Of a DNA stretch of 64,000 bases, positions 1 through 8,526 are shown in pieces (the stretch's first letter is position 1; each line of letters begins with the position of its first letter). The notes under the pieces were generated by a model. It saw only the letters and a list, made by a program, of their open reading frames with translations, made no database searches and was not told the origin of the DNA. The position numbers and the translations under genes were made by a program. Source of the stretch: Sellimonas catena (GTDB lineage: Bacteria > Bacillota > Clostridia > Lachnospirales > Lachnospiraceae); NCBI RefSeq assembly GCF_045063725.1, contig NZ_CP173695.1; one strand, given 5' to 3'.

Positions 1-456
1 AAGAAAATTTGCAAGTGTGGCACAGCTTCGTATGCCCACAATGTAGATTTTCCTGGCATTTAAAATCGTATCGACCGCCGTCTCAAAGGCATTCTGATCA
101 ATATGCTCCATCGTCAGCTTAATCTTCTCTATATCCGACTGGAGCACACTCATCAGAATCTCAGACTGGCTGATCCGCCCGTAAGTAACCTCCATCCTCT
201 GAATAAAATTCAGGCGGTTGCTCACAAGCTCCTCAAGCGCTTTCTGAAACTGCGGATAGCCCTTGTACCCAAGACCGGACGCAAAACGTACAACTGTAGA
301 CTCACTGACACCGACCACATCACCCAGTCTGGCCGCAGTCATGAAAACAGCCTTCTCATAAGAAGACCGTATATAGTCCGCCAGTTTCTTCTGGCTCTTG
401 CTCATCCCGTCATACCGCTCCTCAATTCTTTCAAGCAACTCATTTTTGCCGGTCAT
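1..456 (-). CDS. MurR/RpiR family transcriptional regulator, 5' part only
   Basis: The reading frame runs off the left edge of the window after 152 codons. The N-terminal half is an RpiR-type helix-turn-helix: the segment SKSQKKLADYI (about residues 18-28) followed by RLGDVVGVSESTVVRFASGLGYKGYPQFQ matches this family's DNA-binding domain. The visible C-terminal end, with IYIVGIRSCA, looks like the start of the SIS sugar-phosphate-binding domain. Regulators of this family normally sense phosphosugars; the ligand here cannot be told. The ATG at 456 follows a good GGAGGA ribosome-binding site. It lies upstream of nothing visible here, and a palindromic repeat separates it from the oadA 3' end, so a link to the decarboxylase operon is not shown. 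Confidence 0.88.
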   Translation of the reverse strand, partial: MTGKNELLERIEERYDGMSKSQKKLADYIRSSYEKAVFMTAARLGDVVGVSESTVVRFASGLGYKGYPQFQKALEELVSNRLNFIQRMEVTYGRISQSEILMSVLQSDIEKIKLTMEHIDQNAFETAVDTILNARKIYIVGIRSCATLANFL

Positions 457-577
457 GACTAACTCCTCCAAAAGTCCATAATAGCTAATTAAGTATACTC
501 CTTTTTCACCTTAATTACAAGCATTTCACAAGAGTCGACAAGAAAGAGGACAAAGATTTAAGCATTTATTAAATTTT

Positions 578-611
578 GGGGACGTGTTCCGATGAATCGG
601 AACACGTCCCC
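578..611. repeat. REP-like 34-bp palindrome, copy 1
   Basis: Arms GGGGACGTGTTCCG and CGGAACACGTCCCC surround a 6-base centre, here ATGAAT instead of ATGCAT. It lies 42 bp beyond the oadA stop codon, between oadA and the RpiR-type regulator. Pairing extends 2 bp past the core (TT/AA). It is one of seven copies in the window. No T-run follows it on either strand, so it does not look like a classical intrinsic terminator. Confidence 0.93.
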
Positions 612-653
612 AATAGAAAAATCTGTATTGCTTTTTATTTAGAAGTTGTACGT

Positions 654-2066
654 TTAAACAGGATAACTTCCGTTTTTTGTGTCTGCAATTGTCTCGTCTA
701 CTTTTGTCTGCTGTGCCTGACGGTATTTGAAAAAGTCGATTGCAACCTGCGGGAAGAGGGCATAGGTCAGTACATCTTCGTCCTGCTGTTTCCACTGTTT
801 CATCTCGTTTTCGAGTGTTTCCAGTTCGTCCGGGATAAGATCTGCCGGGCGGCAGGTGATGCAGTCATCAATTTCGTCGCCGAGGCATTTTTTCTTGACG
901 TCTTCGTTGAACGGGCAGACGGTTGCGCCGTATTTGCCTTTCAGGATATCTTTTGTTTCTTTGGTTGCCATTTTGTAGCGTTCTCCCATCAAAACGTTGA
1001 AGACAGCCTGTGTTCCTACGATCTGGGAGGACGGTGTGACAAGCGGCGGTTCTCCGAGGTCCTTTCTGACTCTTGGTACTTCTTCAAGCACTTCATAATA
1101 TTTGTCCTCCGCTCCCTGTTCTTTCAACTGGGAGGTCAGGTTGGAGAGCATGCCTCCCGGTACCTGATAGAGGAGTGTTTTGATATTAACTCCCAGATTC
1201 TTCGGATTTAAGAGTCCGCTTTCCAGTGCTTCATCACGGATCGGGCGGAAGTAATCTGCGATCTCGGACAACAGCTGCTGGTCAAATCCGGTGTCGTACG
1301 GTGTGCCTTTGAATGTTTCTACCATGACTTCGGTTGCCGGCTGGGATGTTCCGAGTGCAAATGGTGACATTGCCGTATCGATCACATCTACACCTGCTTC
1401 CACTGCTTTTAAGTAGGTCATGGAAGCGACTCCGGATGTATAGTGGGTGTGGAGCTGGATCGGAAGGTTTGTTGCTTCTTTTAAAGCGGTTACAAGTTCG
1501 GTTGCTTTATAAGGAAGCAGGAGGCCTGCCATATCTTTGATGCAGATGGAATCCGCACCCATCTCCTCGATTTCTTTTGCTTTCTGTACCCAGTATTCCA
1601 GAGTGTAGGCGTCTCCGATTGTGTAGGAGAGGGCCACCTGTGCATGGGCTTTTTCTTTGTTTGCCGCCCTGACTGCGGTCTGAAGATTCCGAAGGTCGTT
1701 CAGACAGTCGAAAATGCGGATGATATCAATTCCGTTTGCAACGGATTTTTGCACAAAGTACTCTACTACATCATCGCCGTAAGGACGATATCCGAGGATG
1801 TTCTGTCCGCGGAACAGCATCTGCAGCTTTGTGTTTTTAAAACCGTCACGGAATTTACGGAGTCTGTCCCATGGATCTTCTTTCAGGAAACGTAAAGAAG
1901 CGTCAAATGTTGCTCCTCCCCAGCATTCCACGGAATGATATCCGACTTTGTCAAGTTTTTCTACGATCGGCATCATCTGCTCGGTCGTCATTCTTGTTGC
2001 GATCAGGGACTGATGTGCATCACGCAGAATCGTCTCTGTTATTTTAATTGGTTTTTTCTCTGCCAT
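654..2066 (-). CDS. oadA: Oxaloacetate decarboxylase alpha-like carboxyltransferase (OadA / pyruvate carboxylase subunit B type)
   Basis: The 470-residue protein is a TIM-barrel carboxyltransferase of the PYC/OadA family. It transfers the carboxyl group between oxaloacetate and biotin. Visible motifs are ETILRDAHQSL at residues 11-21, the KDMAG segment with the catalytic lysine at 177-181, and the metal-binding HTH at 206-208. The protein ends after the conserved PYC/OadA domain and lacks the C-terminal biotinyl domain of longer OadA proteins. The separate biotin carrier three genes upstream supplies that part. The ATG follows GGAGGAG. The gene is last in a five-gene operon, 19 bp after oadB. 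The family is certain; the preferred substrate is inferred from the family. Confidence 0.93.
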   Translation of the reverse strand: MAEKKPIKITETILRDAHQSLIATRMTTEQMMPIVEKLDKVGYHSVECWGGATFDASLRFLKEDPWDRLRKFRDGFKNTKLQMLFRGQNILGYRPYGDDVVEYFVQKSVANGIDIIRIFDCLNDLRNLQTAVRAANKEKAHAQVALSYTIGDAYTLEYWVQKAKEIEEMGADSICIKDMAGLLLPYKATELVTALKEATNLPIQLHTHYTSGVASMTYLKAVEAGVDVIDTAMSPFALGTSQPATEVMVETFKGTPYDTGFDQQLLSEIADYFRPIRDEALESGLLNPKNLGVNIKTLLYQVPGGMLSNLTSQLKEQGAEDKYYEVLEEVPRVRKDLGEPPLVTPSSQIVGTQAVFNVLMGERYKMATKETKDILKGKYGATVCPFNEDVKKKCLGDEIDDCITCRPADLIPDELETLENEMKQWKQQDEDVLTYALFPQVAIDFFKYRQAQQTKVDETIADTKNGSYPV

Positions 2067-2085
2067 TTCAATCTCCTCCTCGAAC

Positions 2086-3237
2086 TTATTTCACTCCGAA
2101 TATCGCCATAAATGTTCCTGCCACGACTGCCGTTCCGATAACGCCGGCTACGTTTGGCCCCATTGCATGCATCAGAAGGAAGTTTGTCGGATCTGCCTCA
2201 GCACCGACTTTCTGTGATACTCTGGCTGCCATCGGCACTGCAGATACTCCTGCGGACCCGATCAGCGGATTGACCTTGCCTCCGGTTACATAGCACATGA
2301 CTTTACCAAGAAGAACACCCGCCGCGGTACCGAACGCGAATGCGATCAGTCCCAGGATGACGATCTTGATCGTATCCAGATTCAAAAACGCTTCCGCGCT
2401 TGTCGTTGCTCCTACGGAAGTACCAAGCAGGATGACAACGATATACATCAACGCGTTGGACGCGGTTTCTGTCAGCTGGCGTACCACTCCGGATTCACGG
2501 AAGAGGTTTCCAAGCATCAGCATTCCGACAAGCGGTGCTGTCGTCGGAAGAATCAGGCAGACAACAATGGTAACGATGATCGGGAAGAGGATCGCTTCCA
2601 GCTTGGATACCGGCCGGAGCTGTTCCATCTTGATCTTACGTTCTTTTTCCGTTGTCAGAAGCTTCATGATCGGCGGCTGGATAATCGGTACCAGTGCCAT
2701 GTAGGAATAAGCCGCTACCGCAATCGGTCCAAGAAGTGCGGTCTGCTGAAGCTTTCCGCAGAGGAAAATCGATGTCGGTCCGTCCGCTCCGCCGATGATG
2801 GCGATTGCTGCCGCTGCTTTGTCAGAAAATCCCATTGCCATTGCCCCGAGGTATGCTGCAAAAATACCAAACTGTGCAGCTGCTCCCAGAAGGAAGCTTT
2901 TCGGGTTCGCAATCAGCGGGCGGAAGTCTGTCATTGCTCCGACACCCATGAAAATCAGCGACGGCAGAATAGACCACTCGTCCAGTTTATAGAAATAATA
3001 CAAAAGTCCACCGGTTCCATTATCCGAATCTTCAAAAGACAGCATAATGTCCGGATAGATATTTACAAGGAGCATCCCAAAAGCAATCGGGACGAGAAGA
3101 AGCGGTTCAAACCCTCTGTTGATCGCAAGATACAGAAACAAGCATGCAACTGCAATCATGATCAGGTTGCCAACCGTCAGGTTCAGAAATGCCGTCTGCT
3201 CTACAAGACGCCCTAACGTCTCAACTATATAGCTCAT
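2086..3237 (-). CDS. oadB: Sodium-translocating decarboxylase beta subunit
   Basis: This 383-residue integral membrane protein is hydrophobic almost throughout. It carries the OadB/GcdB/MmdB hallmarks, including GGADGPTSIF near residue 150 and a conserved GVSAVPMAARV segment near residue 330. Family members decarboxylate carboxybiotin and couple this to Na+ export across the cytoplasmic membrane. The ATG at 3237 is preceded by GGAGG. It lies between the biotin carrier and oadA. The same beta subunit can serve oxaloacetate, methylmalonyl-CoA or glutaconyl-CoA systems, so it does not fix the substrate. Confidence 0.95.
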   Translation of the reverse strand: MSYIVETLGRLVEQTAFLNLTVGNLIMIAVACLFLYLAINRGFEPLLLVPIAFGMLLVNIYPDIMLSFEDSDNGTGGLLYYFYKLDEWSILPSLIFMGVGAMTDFRPLIANPKSFLLGAAAQFGIFAAYLGAMAMGFSDKAAAAIAIIGGADGPTSIFLCGKLQQTALLGPIAVAAYSYMALVPIIQPPIMKLLTTEKERKIKMEQLRPVSKLEAILFPIIVTIVVCLILPTTAPLVGMLMLGNLFRESGVVRQLTETASNALMYIVVILLGTSVGATTSAEAFLNLDTIKIVILGLIAFAFGTAAGVLLGKVMCYVTGGKVNPLIGSAGVSAVPMAARVSQKVGAEADPTNFLLMHAMGPNVAGVIGTAVVAGTFMAIFGVK

Positions 3238-3264
3238 GTTCTAACCTCCAATTGTCAGTTGTCA

Positions 3265-3633
3265 TTAATTTAATGTTGCAAGCAAGGTTCCCGCTTCACA
3301 TGCATCTCCTACTGCAAGTTCGATACTTGCCACTGTTCCGTCTTCCGGAGCAACAACAGGGATCTCCATCTTCATCGCCTCAATGATGACAACCGGCTCT
3401 CCTCTTTTGACTTTCTGACCTACAGAAGCTTCGATTTTGAATACTTTTCCGGCCGCCCCTGCTTCCACACGGATGCTGCCTGCACCCTGCGTTTTTTTCG
3501 GAGCTGGTGCCTTTGGTGCTTTCGGTGCTGCCTTTGGTGCCGCTGCCGGCGCAGATGCCGCTCCTGCTTCATTCTTCTCTTCTACTGTAACGTCATATAC
3601 GTTTCCATTTACTGTAATTGTATAACTTTTCAT
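3265..3633 (-). CDS. Biotin carboxyl carrier subunit of the decarboxylase
   Basis: This 122-residue protein has an N-terminal stretch of about 25 residues, an Ala/Pro/Lys-rich flexible linker (about 26-50) and a C-terminal biotinyl domain. The biotin attachment motif AMKM is at residues 86-89, so Lys88 is the expected biotinylation site. It would carry CO2 between the carboxyltransferases and the membrane beta subunit. The mobile linker is typical of GcdC/MmdC-type carriers. It is placed between oadG-like and oadB genes with short spacing. Confidence 0.94.
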   Translation of the reverse strand: MKSYTITVNGNVYDVTVEEKNEAGAASAPAAAPKAAPKAPKAPAPKKTQGAGSIRVEAGAAGKVFKIEASVGQKVKRGEPVVIIEAMKMEIPVVAPEDGTVASIELAVGDACEAGTLLATLN

Positions 3634-3645
3634 GATTGCTTCCTC

Positions 3646-4407
3646 CTATTTCCACTGACTGTTCTTTCTTCTTTTTTTAATGGAACGTACTACAAATCCG
3701 TCTGTAGAAGTCCCCTCACTTGCCGCGATTGCCGCACTGATGACTGCAACCAGCTCCAGATCATCCGTCAGATCCTCTTCCTGGACAGTCTCTTCTTCAA
3801 CAGCAGCAGGTGCTGCTTCTGTCTGTTTCGGCTCTGTCTTTTTCTGCTGTGTTTTCCCGATCAGGCCGAACAGGGAAATGATAAAGGAAATGAAAATCAG
3901 TACGACAAACACGGTTCCCATTCCAAGGACTGTATTCAGACCGGCCTTCTGAAGAATTTCTCCGGTTGAATATTTGGCTGCCGCCGTAAAACTCTCCATC
4001 TCCGATTTTTCGTTAAACTCAATCGTAATCTCAGCATCTCTGTCTTCGTACTCGGCATCTGTTGTCAGCATGATGCTGTCCGAGCTCTGCTCCACAGTGA
4101 AATCTCCGTGGCTGATATAATCACCACACTCTTCAATTCCAGCTTCCCACGCATCAATCATCGTGGTAAAATTGGACGCCTGCACATTAAATCCTGACTG
4201 AAGCAGTGTCAGATTCAACTGCAGTTCACTTACATCCTTAAATGCATCCAGTTCTTCCGTAGACATCTGGCTGAAACTTGAGATCAGCGCATCCGCCTGC
4301 TCGATCATTGTATCTTCATCATAATTTGCATCAGAACTGCTGCTGCATCCGGAAAGAGTAAATACGAGGGCAAGGATGACTGCAAATAAACTAATTCTTT
4401 TCTTCAA
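3646..4407 (-). CDS. OadG-family gamma subunit with N-terminal lipoprotein-type extension
   Basis: The protein has 253 residues, much longer than the roughly 80-residue classical OadG. Residues 1-21 form a signal peptide ending in the lipobox LSGC (Cys21). Residues 22-155 form a hydrophilic domain that would be extracytoplasmic. A second membrane span lies at about 160-184, followed by a Gln/Glu/Ala-rich linker. The OadG-like C-terminal signature AAIAASEG is near residue 230 and KKRRKNSQW is at the end. The gamma subunit is thought to hold the complex together. The start is TTG at 4407, after an AGAGGTGA element. The function of the extracytoplasmic domain is unknown. Confidence 0.85.
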   Translation of the reverse strand: MKKRISLFAVILALVFTLSGCSSSSDANYDEDTMIEQADALISSFSQMSTEELDAFKDVSELQLNLTLLQSGFNVQASNFTTMIDAWEAGIEECGDYISHGDFTVEQSSDSIMLTTDAEYEDRDAEITIEFNEKSEMESFTAAAKYSTGEILQKAGLNTVLGMGTVFVVLIFISFIISLFGLIGKTQQKKTEPKQTEAAPAAVEEETVQEEDLTDDLELVAVISAAIAASEGTSTDGFVVRSIKKRRKNSQWK

Positions 4408-4421
4408 CTCGTCTCACCTCT

Positions 4422-5858
4422 CTATACCGTTCCGTGCTTTTTGGACGGACGGTCCTCTCTTTTTGTGAACAGCATCTCCAGAGCTCCGATCACATACTTT
4501 CTTGTATCTTCCGGACGGATCACTGTATCCACATATCCTCTTGCCGCCGCAGATGCCGCGCTTTCCTGCAGACTGCGGTACTGATCTTCTTTTTCCTTTC
4601 TCTCATCCGCAGACACGTCAGGATACATGATCTTTGCCGCAAGACCTGCTTCCATTGCTCCGATTTCGGCATCCGGCCATGCATAAACCATGTCAGCTCC
4701 AAGTGCCTTGCTGTTCATTACAAGGTAACCGCTTCCAATCGCTTTACCTGTCATAACATTCACCTTCGGCACCGTTGCATTCGCAAATGCGTAGACCAGT
4801 TTTGCCGCTTCTCTTGCAAGTGTTTTCTCACTGCATTTTGATGCCTTGAATCCATTGACATCTGTCAGTGTCAGAACCGGAATCTCAAATGCATCGCAGA
4901 ATGTCACAAAATCAGCTGCTTTCCGGCATCCTTTTGCAGAAAGAGAGCCGTCAAACTCCTGCTGTACTTTGCCTTCTTCATCGTATACTTTGGAACGGTT
5001 CGCAACAGCTCCGACCGTCAGTCCGTTCATCCGGACAAAACCGGTCACCATTTCTTTTGCGTACCCTGCCTTTACTTCTATAAATTTCTGATCATCAGCG
5101 ATCATCGATAACACGAGGGCAGCGTCATCGGCTCCATTTTCAATTCCCGCGCATAACCGGTTCAGGTCGTCGGTGCATTCTTCATAAGAATCGTTGTCCT
5201 CATTGTTTGCAGGAAGCATACAGATCAACTCCCGGATACCGGACAGGATTTCACTTTCTGTTCCAAGGAAATCTACATTACCGGCCTCCTCTGTCTGAAA
5301 CGCCGCACCGGACGTGTCGCATTTTTCAATGTGATTGCCCGGGATCGCATTCGGGGAATTAACAAAAAGCTTTCCTTTTTCTTCCATGAATGTGAAATCG
5401 GAAAGTCCGGAAAGGATTGCAGCTCCACCGCCGCAGGTACCAAATACAGCAGTAATCTGCGGGATCACTCCTGAAGCGAGTGCCTGTTTCGCATAAATAC
5501 TGCCAAACGCCTGCAATGCGTCTGTTCCTTCCTGAAGCCTGAGTCCTGCACAGTCAATCAGGCCGATCACCGGTGCCCCCATTTTCATCGCCATGTCATA
5601 AAGGCCTGTAATCTTCTTTGCGTGCATCTCTCCGACTGCTCCGCCGAGTACCGATGCATCCTGGCTGTACACATAGACCAGACTGCCGTCAATGACTCCA
5701 TATCCGGTGATCACGCCATCTCCCGGAACCTTGCTTTCCTGCATGTTGAAATCCGTGTTCCTGGCTGTGACAGCGCCACCGATCTCAACAAAGCTGCCGG
5801 CATCCAGTAATTCTGAAATTCTGAAAACTGCCGGCGTTTTTGCTGCTTCATTACTCAT
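4422..5858 (-). CDS. Acyl-CoA carboxyltransferase of the MmdA/GcdA/PccB family
   Basis: The 478-residue protein is a biotin-dependent acyl-CoA carboxyltransferase with two crotonase-like halves. The N-terminal half shows FGTCGGGAA at residues 139-147, an oxyanion-hole region. The C-terminal half shows GKAIGSGYLVMNSKALGAD near residue 370. Relatives act on methylmalonyl-CoA, glutaconyl-CoA, malonyl-CoA or propionyl-CoA. The protein is somewhat short at the N terminus for MmdA, which usually exceeds 500 residues. It is first in the operon, with ATG after GGAGG, and a strong promoter lies 60 bp upstream. Having this gene beside oadA in one operon is notable; see the findings. The substrate cannot be read from the sequence. 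Confidence 0.88.
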   Translation of the reverse strand: MSNEAAKTPAVFRISELLDAGSFVEIGGAVTARNTDFNMQESKVPGDGVITGYGVIDGSLVYVYSQDASVLGGAVGEMHAKKITGLYDMAMKMGAPVIGLIDCAGLRLQEGTDALQAFGSIYAKQALASGVIPQITAVFGTCGGGAAILSGLSDFTFMEEKGKLFVNSPNAIPGNHIEKCDTSGAAFQTEEAGNVDFLGTESEILSGIRELICMLPANNEDNDSYEECTDDLNRLCAGIENGADDAALVLSMIADDQKFIEVKAGYAKEMVTGFVRMNGLTVGAVANRSKVYDEEGKVQQEFDGSLSAKGCRKAADFVTFCDAFEIPVLTLTDVNGFKASKCSEKTLAREAAKLVYAFANATVPKVNVMTGKAIGSGYLVMNSKALGADMVYAWPDAEIGAMEAGLAAKIMYPDVSADERKEKEDQYRSLQESAASAAARGYVDTVIRPEDTRKYVIGALEMLFTKREDRPSKKHGTV

Positions 5859-5918
5859 AAACCTAGCCCTCCATTTGTGATATATTCCTAAAAGTTAAAC
5901 CAAATTTTAGCCAATTAT

Positions 5919-5947
5919 ATTATACTTTTTCTAATATCCTTTTTCAA
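5919..5947 (-). promoter_or_regulatory. SigA-type promoter of the decarboxylase operon
   Basis: Minus-strand TTGAAA (5942-5947), a 17-bp spacer and a perfect TATAAT (5919-5924). It is about 60 bp upstream of the carboxyltransferase start at 5858, in a very AT-rich stretch. Confidence 0.8.
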
Positions 5948-6829
5948 GAGTTTATGTGAAATTTTTGACATATTTTTTCACTCGTATATTGCGTTATCAT
6001 ATTAACGTATTAATGTTTTTTCAGCATATTTCAAGCTTTTTCTACACTTGGCCCAATATAATTTTTAGTTTCTTTCTTTATCTGTCTTTTTTTTATGAAA
6101 ATTTAATAATTTTGGACTGTGTTACAAAAAATTCATTGTGTCGACACGGAAACTGTGCTAAAATAGCCATTACAGGGATGTCATAATGTTATAAAGGAAT
6201 ACCAAGGGAAATGACATCTTTTGTCTTTTTTATGGCATAAGCAGTAATACAGATTCAGGAAAACCCGGAAGCGTCATGTTTTCTTCCAAGTCAGAAAAGA
6301 TGCGGTTTTCCGGTGCCGGCCGGGGCAGTTTCCCGCTTCTGTCTTACTTTCCCGAAAGGGAGCATCTTTCAGTGTGCGGCTAGTGCAGTACCGTTCTCTG
6401 TCAGATAGCGGATATTGTTCCAGATGCCTGAAATGACCGGATTTTATTTTTGCGGAATATCCAGTCTTTGACATATTTTTGTCTGTCTCCGCAGATAAAA
6501 TCAGGAAAGCTCACCATCCGGAACAAGAAAAGGGAGAATTCCTCTTCCGTTTTTGCCAGATTGTCTTCTTTTCATGAAGGCAGAGACTACAAGGCAGACC
6601 ATTCCCTGACTTCTGCTTCCGGCAGTTGTTCATTCTGTCTTAGATGTTGTTCTTTTGCGAACTATATTCCTTTACATAGTCTTTTCCAGCCGGTATATTA
6701 TGGAAATGGATTTCATAATCTGTAAAAGACACCTGGCCGAAAGGCCGCTTTTGTCTGACTGAGTCCGGCATGATCTGCTGCATCAGAAAGTGTCTGTTTC
6801 AATTAGACAGCTCATCACACTTTGGTATG
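5948..6829. other. Long intergenic region without a recognisable gene
   Basis: Nearly 900 bp between the decarboxylase promoter and the transporter promoter. Short open frames here lack ribosome-binding sites and resemble no family. The part from about 6240 is much less AT-rich than the part before it. It holds an internal plus-strand promoter-like element (6136-6164) and several small hairpins, one of them at 6735-6746 (GGCC-GAAA-GGCC followed by GCTTTTG). It could encode a non-coding RNA or be the remains of a gene; neither can be decided by reading. Confidence 0.5.
6136..6164 (+). promoter_or_regulatory. Possible promoter with no gene directly downstream
   Basis: TTGTGT (6136-6141), a 17-bp spacer and TAAAAT (6159-6164) with an extended -10 TGC. 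About 650 bp without a coding region follow, so transcription from here would give a long leader or a non-coding RNA. Confidence 0.4.
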
Positions 6830-6858
6830 TTGAGTAAGTTTTCTTTCTTAATTAATAT
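6830..6858 (+). promoter_or_regulatory. Promoter of the POT peptide transporter
   Basis: TTGAGT (6830-6835), a 17-bp spacer and TAATAT (6853-6858). It ends 66 bp before the transporter ATG at 6925. Confidence 0.65.
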
Positions 6859-6924
6859 AGGGAAGAAAATGACTTGGATGATTTACGTATGAGAAATCAA
6901 AAATTAAATTGGAGGGTTTTGACT

Positions 6925-8301
6925 ATGGGAAACACAGCTACTAAATCCAAGAAAGGTTATCCTTTTGGTTTCTACGCTTGTGCTCTGGGATTCACATTTG
7001 AAAGATGTGCATTCTACACAGTTAAATGGCTTCTTGCTATTTGGCTGGCTACGGAAACAACAAGTTCAATGGGTGGTATGGGACTTTCTTCTGTAGAAGC
7101 AAGTCAGGTTTCCGCTTATTTCGTAGCATTTACTTACATTACTCCTATGATCGGCGGTTACCTCGCTGACTACTGGGTAAGCCCGAGACTTTGCGTAGTT
7201 CTTGGTATGATTCTTATGGGTGTCGGCTACCTTATCGGATGGCAGGCAAGCAACATGACACTTGTATGGGTAATGATTATCTTTGTATCTGTTGGTACAG
7301 GTTTATTCAAAGGTAACTTATCCGGTGTCAACAGTTTGATGTTTGATGATCAGGATGAACTGAACTCAGCATTCTCTGTACAGTACTCTTTCGTTAATAT
7401 CGGTTCTTTCATCGGAACGACATTCGTAGTACTGCTTGCAGATTCTCAGGGATATCAGTTCCTGCTGCTTATCGCTGGTGCTCTTCTGCTCATCGATGCA
7501 GTTTGGTTCCTTGCTAATGGCAAATCTCTTGGTGACAAGGGTAAACAGCCATTCAAGAAAGACCAGAGATCTTTCGTTGACAAAGAGAAGAAATCCGCAG
7601 AAGAAAACAAACCGCTTACATCCGGCGACAAAAAACGTATTGTTGCTATCGTAATCGTTACACTTTTCTCTGCTATTTTCTGGATTGCATGGTATATGTC
7701 CTACAACGTAGTATACTACTACTTCGGATTCGGCGACAGCTCCGAATTCCTGAACTGGGCTGACTGGAGCCTGTTCGGATGGCAGATTCCGCAGACATCC
7801 TACTTTGACTCTCTGAACGCTCTGACATGTATCGTTCTGGGACCTGTATTCGCTGTTGTATGGGCTAAAATGGCAGCAAGACCGCAGGGCGATATGTCCA
7901 TGTTCAAGAAGACAGCTATCGGTATCTTCTTAGTAGGTCTTTCCTACGTAGCTATGGTTGTAGCTAACGTAATTCGTGGCGACGGACAGTGCTCATGGTT
8001 CTGGGTAATCTTGATCGCATTATTAATGTCCGTTGGTGAAATGATTTTCTCACCACTTGGAAACTCCTTTATTTCCATGTTCGCACCGGCAAAACTGATG
8101 GGATTCCTGTTAGGATTCTGGCCAATCGCTGTATTTATCGCTACACTGATTTACCCGAACCTGTACGGTGCTCTCGATGCTGGTTCAAGAGCTGGTAACT
8201 TCAACCTGTACTACAGCATCATTGCTGCAGTTGTTATCATCTGTGGTGTTCTGCTGTACGCATTCAGCGGCAAGCTGGATAAACTGGCTGATGAAAAATA
8301 A
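6925..8301 (+). CDS. POT/PTR family proton-coupled oligopeptide transporter
   Basis: The 458-residue multi-span membrane protein belongs to the proton-dependent oligopeptide transporter family of the major facilitator superfamily. The POT signature is visible near residue 25 as FERCAFY, corresponding to the ExxERFxYY region. FKGNLSGVNSLM near residue 135 is the second POT motif. A charged cytoplasmic linker (about 205-240) separates the two halves, as usual. The ATG at 6925 follows TTGGAGGG at 6 bp; an in-frame upstream ATG has no such site. It is followed by an intrinsic terminator and then by an Xaa-Pro aminopeptidase, which suggests uptake of di- and tripeptides followed by intracellular hydrolysis. 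The substrate range is inferred. Confidence 0.9.
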   Translation: MGNTATKSKKGYPFGFYACALGFTFERCAFYTVKWLLAIWLATETTSSMGGMGLSSVEASQVSAYFVAFTYITPMIGGYLADYWVSPRLCVVLGMILMGVGYLIGWQASNMTLVWVMIIFVSVGTGLFKGNLSGVNSLMFDDQDELNSAFSVQYSFVNIGSFIGTTFVVLLADSQGYQFLLLIAGALLLIDAVWFLANGKSLGDKGKQPFKKDQRSFVDKEKKSAEENKPLTSGDKKRIVAIVIVTLFSAIFWIAWYMSYNVVYYYFGFGDSSEFLNWADWSLFGWQIPQTSYFDSLNALTCIVLGPVFAVVWAKMAARPQGDMSMFKKTAIGIFLVGLSYVAMVVANVIRGDGQCSWFWVILIALLMSVGEMIFSPLGNSFISMFAPAKLMGFLLGFWPIAVFIATLIYPNLYGALDAGSRAGNFNLYYSIIAAVVIICGVLLYAFSGKLDKLADEK

Positions 8302-8369
8302 TTGAAAACCAAAGGATTTCCACATATTGATTGTGTGTGATTCCTTAGAAAACAATCTGTTTTCCACAG

Positions 8370-8400
8370 ACCGGCATGACTTTTGTCATGCCGGTTTTGT
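8370..8400 (+). terminator. Intrinsic terminator after the POT transporter
   Basis: An 11-bp perfect stem, ACCGGCATGAC with GTCATGCCGGT, a TTTT loop and TTTGTTAT after it. It lies 69 bp beyond the transporter stop codon. Confidence 0.88.
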
Positions 8401-8454
8401 TATATCATTTTCTATGTTTTTTGTACATTTTTTACAATTTCTTCCATATAAGAT

Positions 8455-8483
8455 TTGAACTTAAGCACCAATAGTGATAAAAT
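8455..8483 (+). promoter_or_regulatory. Promoter of the Xaa-Pro aminopeptidase gene
   Basis: TTGAAC (8455-8460), a 17-bp spacer and TAAAAT (8478-8483), ending 43 bp before the ATG at 8527. Confidence 0.72.
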
Positions 8484-8526
8484 ATTTATAGCTAAAATTA
8501 TTTCAGATAAAAAGGAGGTTTTTCTC

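Noticed and set aside
578..611. The palindromes as ordinary intrinsic terminators
   Set aside because: None of the copies is followed by a consistent run of T on either strand, and two lie upstream of genes rather than downstream only.
6450..6725. A 91-codon plus-strand frame in the long intergenic region
   Set aside because: It begins with TTG without a ribosome-binding site and its composition is unlike neighbouring genes or any family known to me.
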